Shown here: positions 7,394-14,725 of the stretch, piece by piece
How the letters are laid out: the number at the start of each line of letters is the position of its first letter
Position numbering within the stretch: position 1 is the stretch's first letter
DNA from: JAEDES01 sp964470055
GTDB lineage: Bacteria > Bacillota_I > Bacilli_A > RF39 > UBA660
Reading direction: 5' to 3'
Assembly (NCBI GenBank): GCA_964470055.1
Contig: CAYXZZ010000035.1
Coordinates: 1 to 15,718, forward strand
DNA length: 15,718 bases
The notes under the pieces: generated by a model
Databases searched by the model: none
The model's input: the letters and a program-made list of their open reading frames with translations, nothing else
Told to the model about the DNA's origin: nothing
Translations under genes and position numbers: made by a program

Positions 7394-7919
7394 CTATTTC
7401 CTCATAATAACAATTTTTTATTTCATCATGCAACACAGTATTTTCAACATCACTTTTTAAAAGTAAATGTCTCAATGCTCTAATCGTCGCAGCATGCGCA
7501 ACAATCAATACATCACTCCCTGCATGCTTTTCCAAAACATAATCCAAAAAACTACTACATCTTTTAAATATATCTTGTACTGGCTCAACACCTAACTCAT
7601 TAAAATTAAGTTTATAGTCCCAATACTTATCTGCATTATATAAATCCCTGTTTTTACCCTCAAGTTCACCTAAATTACGATCAATTAATCTTCTATCAGG
7701 AATCATCGGAACTCTATCACCTATTAAAATCATTGCCGTCTCAACTGCCCTAACTAAAGGTGATGTATAGCAAACATCAAAATGCTTACCTTTAATTTTC
7801 TCTCTCAACTTTTGACTTTGCCTACGACCAGTATCATTTAATAATACATTTGAAACACCTTGACAAATACCCTGATAATTACTTTCAGTCTCACCATGTC
7901 TAACTAATACTATTTTCAT
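7386..7919 (-). CDS. Histidine phosphatase family protein (phosphoglycerate mutase-like)
   Basis: Members of the histidine phosphatase superfamily move phosphate through a phosphohistidine; the GpmB/CobC-like branch includes broad phosphatases and a few mutases. The 177-residue protein has the N-terminal RHGETES (R7, H8 nucleophile), the SPLxRAxET segment (R57), the acid in NLGELEGK (about E85) and the second histidine in VAHAATIRALRH (H142), so the catalytic set is complete. It is shorter than true cofactor-dependent phosphoglycerate mutases (about 230-250), so a small-molecule or phosphoprotein phosphatase is more likely; the substrate cannot be read from sequence. Its ATG directly follows the TAG of the upstream propeller gene, with GGGAG inside that gene, and its own 3' end overlaps the microprotein start. 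The three genes form a tight operon. Confidence 0.9.
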   Translation of the reverse strand: MKIVLVRHGETESNYQGICQGVSNVLLNDTGRRQSQKLREKIKGKHFDVCYTSPLVRAVETAMILIGDRVPMIPDRRLIDRNLGELEGKNRDLYNADKYWDYKLNFNELGVEPVQDIFKRCSSFLDYVLEKHAGSDVLIVAHAATIRALRHLLLKSDVENTVLHDEIKNCYYEEIDV

Positions 7920-9128
7920 CTACTCTACTCCCAATATCTTAAGTGCATCACTATATGTAATAAATTTACTTAAATAACTTCCATCTTCATACGATGAATA
8001 ACCAGTCACCAAATAAGTTCCATCAGAGTTAATAACGTCCGTAAAATAATCATCTCGATCATCACCATAAATAACTACAGAAATCTTTTCCAAATCTTTA
8101 TCATATTTTCCAATCAATCCATCATGAACAAAAACATTCACACCATCAATAGATTTATCTTTATCAAGCCCTGCTGTTGTCCCTATCACAATAAAATTAT
8201 TATTTTCATCAACAGTAATTTGATTAAACCTTGAATATCCATCATCTTCATAAATTTCTTCTTCACGTAAACTAAGTTTAGTATTATATCGTAAAATAAC
8301 TGCATTAATATTATTACTATCCTCCATCTTCTTAGCCGCACAAACATATAAATATCCATTAGAATTAATAATTCCAGTAAATCCTAGCTTATCAGTATAT
8401 TCATAAGTTTTAGACTCAATCAACTCACCACTCAAATTATATTTTGAGATAAGACCAACTGATGTATCACTTTTGCCCACAGCATAAATATAATTATCAA
8501 CAACCACCGCATCATTATAAATAGCTGTTTTACAATCGCCAAGATTACTCTTCCATTTTAACTTTAGTTTATCATCATACTTCACTACAAAGGCTCCACC
8601 ATCTTCGGCCATTCCAACAATCATATCCTCATAAACACTTTGTCCAGTAACAATATAACCATCGTCTACTAACGTAATACTTGTAAACTTAGAATTACCT
8701 AATACCTGAAAATCATTTTCATATAGCAAGTTTCCATCTTTATCATAAGAAACAATTAACGCAGTACGTATTCCTTTTTCATGTTCCTCATCATTTTTTT
8801 CATAACTTCCTACCGCAACAAAATTCCCATTAGCATCCTCCAAAACATCAAAGAAAGCCCCATTATACCCCTTATTATAAAGAGTCTCAAATTTCTTCTC
8901 TTTCTTCAAATTATATTTTGTAATCTTCGCCTTTTCAAAGTACTTATCATTATTATTGTTACTTCCCACAGTTAAATATCCATTCTCTATACCAATAACA
9001 GAATTTATTCCATCAAAATAAATTGACTTTCCTTGTAATAAATACCCAATATAAACTAATTCTATAACTAAAATAGTAACACATACTATCGCAACAACTT
9101 TAAGTAATTTTATAATTCTTTTATGCAT
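7920..9128 (-). CDS. Membrane-anchored extracellular seven-repeat beta-propeller protein
   Basis: The 402-residue protein starts with basic residues (KRIIKLLK) and one hydrophobic helix (about 10-31) with no lipobox or clear signal-peptidase site, so it is probably an N-terminally anchored protein with an outside domain. The rest contains seven imperfect repeats starting near residues 41, 91, 148, 201, 249, 300 and 361. Each reads roughly as a hydrophobic strand, then Asn/Asp-Gly-x-hydrophobic-x-hydrophobic-x-Gly, then a strand of the type (V/I)xKYD, for example GAFVVKYD, VGLISKYN and DGLIGKYD. This is the layout of a seven-bladed propeller of the SBBP/Kelch-like kind. The ligand is unknown; such domains usually bind proteins or glycans. 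It is the first gene of the operon with the histidine phosphatase and the microprotein. Confidence 0.75.
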   Translation of the reverse strand: MHKRIIKLLKVVAIVCVTILVIELVYIGYLLQGKSIYFDGINSVIGIENGYLTVGSNNNNDKYFEKAKITKYNLKKEKKFETLYNKGYNGAFFDVLEDANGNFVAVGSYEKNDEEHEKGIRTALIVSYDKDGNLLYENDFQVLGNSKFTSITLVDDGYIVTGQSVYEDMIVGMAEDGGAFVVKYDDKLKLKWKSNLGDCKTAIYNDAVVVDNYIYAVGKSDTSVGLISKYNLSGELIESKTYEYTDKLGFTGIINSNGYLYVCAAKKMEDSNNINAVILRYNTKLSLREEEIYEDDGYSRFNQITVDENNNFIVIGTTAGLDKDKSIDGVNVFVHDGLIGKYDKDLEKISVVIYGDDRDDYFTDVINSDGTYLVTGYSSYEDGSYLSKFITYSDALKILGVE

Positions 9129-9148
9129 GTAATCCCACCTTCAATATT

Positions 9149-9177
9149 ATTCTAACAAATTAATAAATTCTTTTCTA
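9149..9177 (-). promoter_or_regulatory. Promoter of the propeller-phosphatase operon
   Basis: TGTTAGAAT is an extended -10 (hexamer 9149-9154) with TAGAAA (9172-9177) 17 bases upstream. An AAGGTGGG ribosome site precedes the ATG at 9128. Confidence 0.5.
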
Positions 9178-9179
9178 CT

Positions 9180-9205
9180 AAAAAAGAAATACTTCCTTGT
9201 ATTTC
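9180..9205 (-). terminator. tyrS terminator
   Basis: GAAATAC (9199-9205) pairs with GTATTTC (9186-9192) around a short loop and is followed by six T on the minus strand, about 20 bases after the tyrS stop. Confidence 0.85.
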
Positions 9206-9225
9206 CTTTTATTTGCACTATTTTA

Positions 9226-10458
9226 CTACTCGTAAATTCCAATATAATATTTTTTCTTACCACGTCTAATAATTACATATTTATTATATAAACAACTTTC
9301 TTTAGTAATCATCATATCTAAATCAGAAACCTTCTCTCCATTTAAACTAATTGAACCGTTTGTAACAAATTCTCTTGCTTCTCTCTTACTAGAACAAACG
9401 CCCCCACTTACCAATACATCAATAAGTAAAGTATCTTCAGTAATTTTAAATGGCTCCAATCCTTTAAATGCATCATTAATATCCTTTTCAGTAAATGATT
9501 TAACATCTCCACTAAATAATGATTCACTAATCTTAACTGCATCTAAATAAGATTGCTCTCCATGTAAATCCGTAATAATTTCCCTCGCAAGAGCCTTATG
9601 CGCTTCTCTTAAATGTGGATTTTCATTATTTTTCTTTTCAAGTTCTTCTATTTCCTCTTTAGTTAAGAACGTAAACACTTTCAAATAATGAATAACCATC
9701 TCATCATCAACATTAATTAAATATTGGTATAATTCATAACTAGAAGTCTTACTTTCATCTAACCATAAAGCATTCCCTTCACTCTTACCAAATTTATTAC
9801 CAAATTTATCTAAAATCAATGGCATTGTAAATGCATAAGCATCTTCACCTAATTTTTTCTTAATTAAATCTAAACCAGTCGTAATATTTCCCCATTGATC
9901 AGAACCTTCTACTTGCATAATACAATTCTTATTTTGATATAACCATAAAAAATCATATCCCTGAATTAACATATAAGCAAACTCTGCAAAAGTAATTCCA
10001 CTATCTAATCTTCTACGAATAATATCTTTATCTAACATATAGTTAACATTAATATATTTACCAACATCTCTTAATACATCAGTAAACTCATATCCTCTAA
10101 ACCAATCATAGTTATTAACAACTTCTGCTTTTCCATCAAATATTTTTAATACTTGAGCCTTAATACCTTCTAAATTTTCATTTAATTTTTCTTTTGATAT
10201 AATTTCTCTTTCCGCAGTAGGTCTAGGATCTCCAATTAATCCAGTCGCACCACCACATAAAAGAATTGGATGATGACCTGCTCTCGCTAATCTCTTTGCA
10301 GTAACCAAAGACGAATAATGTCCTAAATGCAAACTATCCGCAGTAGGATCAGTTCCCCAATAAAAAGTTATCTTCTCATTATTTAATTTGTCCGCAATAT
10401 CTTCCCCAGCCACATCCTTAATAAGACCTCTCCATTGTAATTCTTCAAATAATGTCAT
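9226..10458 (-). CDS. tyrS: Tyrosyl-tRNA synthetase
   Basis: TyrRS activates tyrosine with ATP and charges tRNA-Tyr. The 410-residue class I enzyme has the HIGH-type motif HLGH at 44-47, the tyrosine/tRNA pocket segment QVEGSDQWGN (about 182-191), the KMSKS-type loop KFGKS at 222-226, and a C-terminal S4-like RNA-binding domain (about 343-410) with the segment SLNGEKVSD. Length and domains fit the usual bacterial TyrS of Bacilli. The start ATG shares one base with the stop of the preceding CYTH gene (TAATG), and its GAGGAGG ribosome site lies in the last CYTH codons, so translation is coupled. Expression is controlled by the tyrosine T-box upstream of the CYTH gene. A clear terminator follows. 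Confidence 0.97.
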   Translation of the reverse strand: MTLFEELQWRGLIKDVAGEDIADKLNNEKITFYWGTDPTADSLHLGHYSSLVTAKRLARAGHHPILLCGGATGLIGDPRPTAEREIISKEKLNENLEGIKAQVLKIFDGKAEVVNNYDWFRGYEFTDVLRDVGKYINVNYMLDKDIIRRRLDSGITFAEFAYMLIQGYDFLWLYQNKNCIMQVEGSDQWGNITTGLDLIKKKLGEDAYAFTMPLILDKFGNKFGKSEGNALWLDESKTSSYELYQYLINVDDEMVIHYLKVFTFLTKEEIEELEKKNNENPHLREAHKALAREIITDLHGEQSYLDAVKISESLFSGDVKSFTEKDINDAFKGLEPFKITEDTLLIDVLVSGGVCSSKREAREFVTNGSISLNGEKVSDLDMMITKESCLYNKYVIIRRGKKKYYIGIYE

Positions 10459-11003
10459 TATTTTCTATCCTCCTCTAACTTTAAATCATAAATCTCTTCT
10501 AAATTATGACCATAATCTAAATATATACCTTCAACATCTCTTGTCGTTGCCATATCCTTATCAAACCCCAACAACTTCAGTGTATCATAAACTGCCTCTT
10601 CACTAGGTCCTTCGATTTCTAAATAAGTAGGAATTAACGGCCATGAATCAATATCAATTTCTACTCCATTAAGCATATACTGACATCTTCTATTCTCTTG
10701 ATACCCTTTTGCTTCATATCCCAATTCTTTCAAAATCAAATGACATCTCTCAAAATTATCCACTTCAATTTCTAATTCTTGAGTTCCATCAATTTTCGAA
10801 GAAACCAAATTTTTTATAGTAAGAGTTGTCTTCTTTCCATTAGTTCTAAGACGAATCCATTTACCATAAATCTTAGGAATAAAATCATAAACATATCTTT
10901 TTTGAACATAATCCCATTGAAATTCAGCCCCTAACTGTTCCAATTTTCTAACAATTTCATTCCTATCAATCTCAAGTACTCTAACTTCATATTCTGTATG
11001 CAT
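10458..11003 (-). CDS. CYTH-domain protein (CyaB/thiamine-triphosphatase-like), first gene of the tyrS operon
   Basis: CYTH proteins form an eight-stranded tunnel that binds triphosphates with a metal; known members are class IV adenylate cyclases, thiamine triphosphatases and inorganic triphosphatases. The 181-residue protein has the N-terminal signature as EYEVR (4-8, an ExExR form of ExExK), then alternating charged strands: KWIRLRT, TLTIKN, ELEIEVD, VEIDIDSW and TYLEIEG. These carry the acidic and basic residues expected to line the tunnel, so it is probably catalytic. The Arg in place of Lys in the first motif is conservative. AGGAGG precedes the ATG, and a tyrosine T-box controls it. 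The final codons contain the tyrS ribosome site and its stop overlaps the tyrS start. Cyclase versus triphosphatase activity cannot be decided; triphosphatase is the safer guess. Confidence 0.85.
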   Translation of the reverse strand: MHTEYEVRVLEIDRNEIVRKLEQLGAEFQWDYVQKRYVYDFIPKIYGKWIRLRTNGKKTTLTIKNLVSSKIDGTQELEIEVDNFERCHLILKELGYEAKGYQENRRCQYMLNGVEIDIDSWPLIPTYLEIEGPSEEAVYDTLKLLGFDKDMATTRDVEGIYLDYGHNLEEIYDLKLEEDRK

Positions 11004-11011
11004 AAAATACC

Positions 11012-11239
11012 TCCTATATAAATAAAAAAACTACCCATCCACTAAGGACGAATAGTTCGCGGTACCACCTTAATTCATAAACAATCAAATGTCTATGCAC
11101 TTCATATCTTAACGCGATAAACGTTTTTTCTCCCAACATGTAATTCATCTAATTATCACTTTTAGTTTCCACCAACCACTAAATCTCTATCAATAAAATA
11201 ATTAAACTACTAAGTGTTTTTCATCGAAAACATTACTTA
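11012..11239 (-). ncRNA. Tyrosine-specific T-box riboswitch
   Basis: The minus-strand leader shows the canonical T-box order. A Stem I distal hairpin (TTTAGT ... ACTAAA) carries GGTTGGTGGAA in its loop. A GAAT motif follows, and immediately after it the specifier TAC (11140-11142), a tyrosine codon. The conserved antiterminator sequence AAGGTGGTACCGCG occupies 11058-11071; its TGGT (11064-11067) fits an acceptor end with discriminator A, as in tRNA-Tyr. A terminator ends the leader. Uncharged tRNA-Tyr would bind both sites, favour the antiterminator and allow transcription of the CYTH gene and tyrS. All elements are seen directly and agree with the downstream tyrS. Confidence 0.95.
11024..11055 (-). 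terminator. Conditional terminator of the T-box leader
   Basis: CTATTCGTCC (11046-11055) pairs with GGATGGGTAG (11031-11040) over 10 base pairs including G-T pairs, loop TTAGT, then seven T. It directly follows the antiterminator sequence, as T-box control requires. Confidence 0.92.
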
Positions 11240-11240
11240 T

Positions 11241-11268
11241 ATAATAACATAAATTCAATATTTTTCAA
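11241..11268 (-). promoter_or_regulatory. Promoter of the T-box-CYTH-tyrS transcript
   Basis: TTGAAA (11263-11268), a 16-base spacer and TATTAT (11241-11246) form a reasonable vegetative promoter right after the stop of the upstream gene. The leader to the CYTH start is about 230 bases. Confidence 0.7.
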
Positions 11269-11272
11269 CAAC

Positions 11273-12151
11273 TTATTTCATTTTATCCAATTTATTCTGA
11301 TGAATTCTTCCCTTTTCCACATACTTTTTTTCAAGAGTACCTTTCAATCCTCTATCAAGACCATATAACGGTATCCTTTTAACAGTACTAACTCCATTTT
11401 CATATACACTAAGAATATTTCCTGTATAATCCAAATCAATTCCCTCAATTCCAATATTTTCAAGTATCTTCTGTCCAAAAAAATTAAATTCCGCATCAAA
11501 TATTTTAATAATAGATTTCAAATTCCCAAAAGACTGACTAAACAAATAAAATAAATTACCCTCATTTTCAAATACACAAACACCTTGAATACAAGCCGGC
11601 AAATCATTAGTAACCACATACTCTTTAGCGTCAATAGACATTCTCTTTTTATTAACATCTATATCAAATTTAACCATTCTTCCAACATTAGAAAAAGTAC
11701 AAACATATAAACAATTATTATAGAAATAAACTGTTGCCGCTCTTACAGAACCATCCAAAACCTTAGAAATGTCCACATTACATTGATATTCCTTTAAACT
11801 TCCACTAATCAATTCATTATAATCAAAAGCATTTATTTTGCCTCGTTCACCAGTTACAAAAACAACATCATTTATATAATCGTATGATATTCCACCAACA
11901 TGCGCAGCATTATTTAACTCCACACATTTCTTAAAAACACCATTTTTTTCATATAAATATATCCTAGATTTAGCCCACATTTTACTATAGGCAGAAATCA
12001 TACAATAATCCCTAGCAATACAAAATCCCTGAACCGTATATTGATCGTCATAAATATTTTTATAATCAAAACAAACACAATTTTTATAAATAAACGTATC
12101 TTCTAAAATAAAATTTTTATCAAACACACTTCTTCTAGAAAAAATCCCCAT
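11273..12151 (-). CDS. Conserved-looking cytoplasmic beta-propeller-like protein of unknown function
   Basis: I do not recognise a named family. The 292 residues have no signal peptide, membrane helix or lipobox. Repeated elements of a propeller type are visible: an (Q/E)G(F/V/I)xx turn recurs at TVQGFCI (39-45), IQGVCVF (188-194) and EGIDL (236-240). Strand-like segments such as RIYLYEKNG, VVFVTGERGKINAFD and GRMVKFDID alternate with them. AHVGGI at 83-88 stands out. Cysteine content is high for this window. The C-terminus (about 270-292) is strongly basic (KYVEKGRIHQNKLDK). TAGGAGG precedes the ATG, but a terminator hairpin ends only about 14 bases upstream, leaving no room for a promoter between them. 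A phytase-like or YncE-like propeller role is conceivable but unproven. Confidence 0.7.
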   Translation of the reverse strand: MGIFSRRSVFDKNFILEDTFIYKNCVCFDYKNIYDDQYTVQGFCIARDYCMISAYSKMWAKSRIYLYEKNGVFKKCVELNNAAHVGGISYDYINDVVFVTGERGKINAFDYNELISGSLKEYQCNVDISKVLDGSVRAATVYFYNNCLYVCTFSNVGRMVKFDIDVNKKRMSIDAKEYVVTNDLPACIQGVCVFENEGNLFYLFSQSFGNLKSIIKIFDAEFNFFGQKILENIGIEGIDLDYTGNILSVYENGVSTVKRIPLYGLDRGLKGTLEKKYVEKGRIHQNKLDKMK

Positions 12152-12164
12152 AAAATCCTCCTAC

Positions 12165-12192
12165 AAAAAAGAATGACTATTTAGCCACTCTT
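12165..12192 (-). terminator. Terminator after ytxH, directly upstream of the 292-residue ORF
   Basis: AAGAGTGGCTA (12182-12192) pairs with TAGTCATTCTT (12169-12179) with two G-T pairs, followed by a T run. The ribosome site of the next gene begins right after the T run, so leakiness here would set that gene's expression. Confidence 0.75.
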
Positions 12193-12195
12193 ATT

Positions 12196-12612
12196 CTACT
12201 TTTTTTCTACATTTTCTAATTTCTTAAGAACTTCTTTAGTAACATCAACTGTTTTCAATCTTACTTCTTCGGCCATATCTCTCAAGATTGGAGTTCCCTT
12301 ATCAATAGCTAAATCAACTAATTCTTGAGCCTTATCTTTTAATTCTTTAGATTTTTTCTTTGCAATTTCTAAAACCTTTTCTTTATCTAAATCTGCTAAT
12401 TCAGCCTTCAAGTTTTCTAATTTTTCTTCGAACTCTTCTTTTACTTCTTCAACATCAATATTCTTAACTTGTTTTACTAATTCATCTAATTTAGCCTTTA
12501 AATCCGCTCTTGTTTCACTACCTTTTTTAGGTGCAAATAAAATTCCAAGCCCTGCTCCAATTGCTGCTCCTGCTAAAAATTTTCCTAATCCTGATTTTTT
12601 TTCTTTACTCAT
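12196..12612 (-). CDS. ytxH: YtxH-domain general stress-type protein
   Basis: The 138-residue protein begins with the YtxH signature: a basic start, the small hydrophobic glycine-zipper helix GKFLAGAAIGAGLGILFAP (about 10-28) and then KKGSETRADL (about 29-38). A long Lys/Glu-rich amphipathic helical region (about 40-138) follows, probably coiled coil or surface-binding. B. subtilis YtxH is encoded with YtxG and belongs to the general stress response; the molecular role is not established. The ATG overlaps the end of ytxG by 8 bases (ATGAGTAA) with an AGAGGAGG site inside ytxG, so the two are made together. No sigma B-type promoter is evident; the operon promoter upstream of the lipoprotein gene looks vegetative. 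Confidence 0.88.
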   Translation of the reverse strand: MSKEKKSGLGKFLAGAAIGAGLGILFAPKKGSETRADLKAKLDELVKQVKNIDVEEVKEEFEEKLENLKAELADLDKEKVLEIAKKKSKELKDKAQELVDLAIDKGTPILRDMAEEVRLKTVDVTKEVLKKLENVEKK

Positions 12613-12898
12613 AATAATCCTCCTCTTTGTTTAATTTCTTATTAAAAATTCTAGAAACAAATCCAGCGATTGTTCCAACAACAGATTCTCCAACTACAGC
12701 CAAAGTATCAGTAGCCTTATTAACAACGTCAAATACTCCATTTAAAGAATTAACCTTTTCTTCAACATTATCAACTACTCTATCCACTTTATTTAGTACT
12801 TGAATCAATCTTATTCCTAAAATAATTAATACTATTAATAATATGATACCAGCCGTATATAATAATACAGGCAAAATTGAATTTAATAATAATTCCAT
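12605..12898 (-). CDS. ytxG: YtxG-like DUF948 membrane protein
   Basis: This 97-residue protein has one N-terminal transmembrane helix (about 8-30) followed by a soluble amphipathic segment with regularly spaced valines (LNKVDRVVDNVEEKVNSLNG, about 34-53), the pattern of DUF948/YtxG proteins. B. subtilis YtxG lies beside ytxH and is a general stress protein of unknown mechanism. The gene follows the acidic protein by 12 bases with TAGGAGG between them and overlaps ytxH at its 3' end. It is shorter than B. subtilis YtxG (about 140 residues, from memory), ending soon after the GFVSRIFNKK segment. Naming depends on the hydrophobic pattern and context more than on strong motifs. Confidence 0.75.
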   Translation of the reverse strand: MELLLNSILPVLLYTAGIILLIVLIILGIRLIQVLNKVDRVVDNVEEKVNSLNGVFDVVNKATDTLAVVGESVVGTIAGFVSRIFNKKLNKEEDYYE

Positions 12899-12910
12899 AG
12901 TCTAGTCCTC

Positions 12911-13987
12911 CTAATCATTATCTTTATACATTGAATCAATTAAATCAAATAAATTATCATCAGAATCAACATCAATATCTAATTCTTTAACTGGTTCCAT
13001 CACAGGTTCTTCACTCTTGGCATCATCAAGTTTATTAACCTCAAAATTTTCTTCTATATTAGTATCAACTAAATCATAATTTTCTTTGCTTCTTCGACCA
13101 GTTGCTTTTTCTTTACTAGCATCAACATAATCTACATTATATTCTAAACCTAAATCTTCAAAGTATTCTAAGGCATCACCCATAGTTACCTCTTTAACAG
13201 CAGGTTTTTCTTTATCATCACTTAAATCCACTAATAAATTGCCATCATTTTTTTCTTCTTCCACTTCAAATGGCATCTCTTTTTTAGGTTCCTCACCAAG
13301 TTCTTTAACTAAATCATCACTTAACGTTCCATATGCTTTCTTCCTAACATCATCAACACTTAAGTTTTCTCTAGCATAACTACTAGTTAATCTTACTTCT
13401 CTTTTAGTAACAACATCTTCTTTTTTATAGTTCTTATCTAAAATACCATATATTGGTGAAATTATTGGTGAAGGCTTAAAATGAGTTCTATCTTCTTTTC
13501 TCTCATAAACTCCACTATACTGTGAAATCTCATTATTTCTACCATACTCAGGAACATTTACTCTAGTAGAATCATCAATACCATAAGGTTGTTTTTCTTT
13601 TTTTCCTTGATAATAATGAACTTCCTCTTTTTCTCTTTCCCTAATAACTGGTTCATCTTTTTCAATAACCTTCACAATTTTAGGTTCACTAGGTCTATAT
13701 TCTTCCTCTACTCTAAAGTCATCATCATCCATAACTTTAAAATCTTCTTTTATTTTCTCTGGTTCCCTATCAACATTTGGCTGAATTTCAAAATCCTCAT
13801 CCAAATATTCTTCCTCATCAAGCTCTTCTACCCTTACTTCTTCTTTCTTAGGCAAAACAACTTTTTTCGCTATTGGACGTTCAACTTCTTTTTTAGGAAC
13901 TTCTTTTTTGGTTTTTTTAGTTTTTTCTTCAACCTCAACATACTCTTCTTCAAATAAAGCATTCTTTATCTTATCAAAAAAGCCCAT
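12911..13987 (-). CDS. Large acidic, disordered protein with an internal Pro/Tyr/Gly motif; function unknown
   Basis: The 358-residue product starts MGFFDKIKNALFEEEYVEVE, an amphipathic helix and an acid stretch like the membrane-targeting ends of some division proteins, then runs through Glu/Lys/Asp-rich low-complexity sequence (about 20-135). An unusual hydrophobic island, FKPSPIISPIYGILDKNY, sits at 170-187. A possible short helical element lies at 267-282 (TMGDALEYFEDLGLEY), and the end is NLFDLIDSMYKDND (345-358). No enzyme domain or membrane helix is present. It sits directly before ytxG/ytxH, the place occupied in B. subtilis, from memory, by murC/sftA. The Pro/Ile/Tyr/Gly island recalls linkers in SftA/SpoIIIE-type translocases, so a remnant or analogue of such an N-terminal region is possible but unproven. 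Strong AGGTGA ribosome site. Confidence 0.8.
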   Translation of the reverse strand: MGFFDKIKNALFEEEYVEVEEKTKKTKKEVPKKEVERPIAKKVVLPKKEEVRVEELDEEEYLDEDFEIQPNVDREPEKIKEDFKVMDDDDFRVEEEYRPSEPKIVKVIEKDEPVIREREKEEVHYYQGKKEKQPYGIDDSTRVNVPEYGRNNEISQYSGVYERKEDRTHFKPSPIISPIYGILDKNYKKEDVVTKREVRLTSSYARENLSVDDVRKKAYGTLSDDLVKELGEEPKKEMPFEVEEEKNDGNLLVDLSDDKEKPAVKEVTMGDALEYFEDLGLEYNVDYVDASKEKATGRRSKENYDLVDTNIEENFEVNKLDDAKSEEPVMEPVKELDIDVDSDDNLFDLIDSMYKDND

Positions 13988-13999
13988 ATCTTCACCTCT

Positions 14000-14665
14000 T
14001 TAATAGTCTTCATCTAATTCAAATTCTTCCTCATCACTAAAATCATTCTTCTTACTAGAATCATTCTCATCAACGACTTCTAACAAATCCTCACTAGATC
14101 CTTCTGTATCAAACAATGTAAAGTTCTCTTCTTGATAACTTAAAACATTATCTCCAATCAAACTCTCCAAAACATCATCATTAAATTTAACTGTTCGTAA
14201 TACATAACACATATTATTAACTACTGTTGTTAAATCCCTCTCAGAAACATATGCTTCCATCTTTGCATAATTAAACATAAACTGTATAAAATACTTATCT
14301 TCTATTTTCTCAATATTTATATATCCAGTCTTACCATTATAATCTAACTTATTAGAATAATGAATCTTCTCATCAACCATATAAGTATTTTCCGTTTTAT
14401 GATAATAACTAATAGCATCAATATATAAATAGTATTTATTATCATTTCTATCCAAGAAAACAGCATTATATTCATCTTTATTAAGTAATTTCAAACCCTT
14501 TGGAACATAATACTTATATCCATCAAAATACATATTGTATATCTTAACGTTATCTGAAAGTAATAACTTTATATTCTTACCTAAATCTGTACTATCTAAC
14601 TTAGTGACACTACATCCAGTAAGAAACAATACAACAATAGAGAGTAAAACAATTATCTTTTTCAT
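14000..14665 (-). CDS. Predicted lipoprotein of unknown function
   Basis: The 221-residue protein has a lipoprotein signal peptide: KK at the start, a hydrophobic core (about 4-14) and the lipobox LTGC (15-18) with Cys18 as the lipidation site, so it should be anchored to the outer face of the membrane. The body (about 30-175) alternates aromatic-rich strands (YNMYFDGYKYYVPKG, KYYLYIDAISYY) that suggest a compact alpha/beta fold. The last 40 residues are disordered and strongly acidic (for example DEEEFELDEDY). I recognise no family. It is the first gene of the operon with the acidic protein and ytxG/ytxH, 12 bases before the acidic protein's start. Both it and its neighbour carry acidic tails, a shared bias whose meaning is unclear. 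Confidence 0.8.
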   Translation of the reverse strand: MKKIIVLLSIVVLFLTGCSVTKLDSTDLGKNIKLLLSDNVKIYNMYFDGYKYYVPKGLKLLNKDEYNAVFLDRNDNKYYLYIDAISYYHKTENTYMVDEKIHYSNKLDYNGKTGYINIEKIEDKYFIQFMFNYAKMEAYVSERDLTTVVNNMCYVLRTVKFNDDVLESLIGDNVLSYQEENFTLFDTEGSSEDLLEVVDENDSSKKNDFSDEEEFELDEDY

Positions 14666-14685
14666 ATTTCACCTACTCTTACTAC

Positions 14686-14713
14686 ATTATATCAAATTTT
14701 TTGTAAATGTAAA
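14686..14713 (-). promoter_or_regulatory. Promoter of the lipoprotein-acidic protein-ytxG-ytxH operon
   Basis: TTTACA (14708-14713), a 16-base spacer and a perfect TATAAT (14686-14691) lie between the trmB stop and the lipoprotein start. The predicted start is near 14679, with AGGTGA just before the ATG at 14665. Confidence 0.75.
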
Positions 14714-14725
14714 AATAAATTATAA

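Noticed and set aside
8781..8975. Plus-strand open frame inside the propeller gene
   Set aside because: Ile/Phe-rich antisense shadow without a ribosome site.
10388..10606. Plus-strand open frame over the CYTH-tyrS junction
   Set aside because: Antisense of two overlapping real genes, Ser/Leu-rich and unsupported.
13589..13957. Plus-strand 122-codon frame, almost pure Phe/Ile/Asn/Leu
   Set aside because: Antisense of the Glu/Lys-rich low-complexity region of the acidic protein; the apparent hydrophobicity is a direct consequence of that composition.
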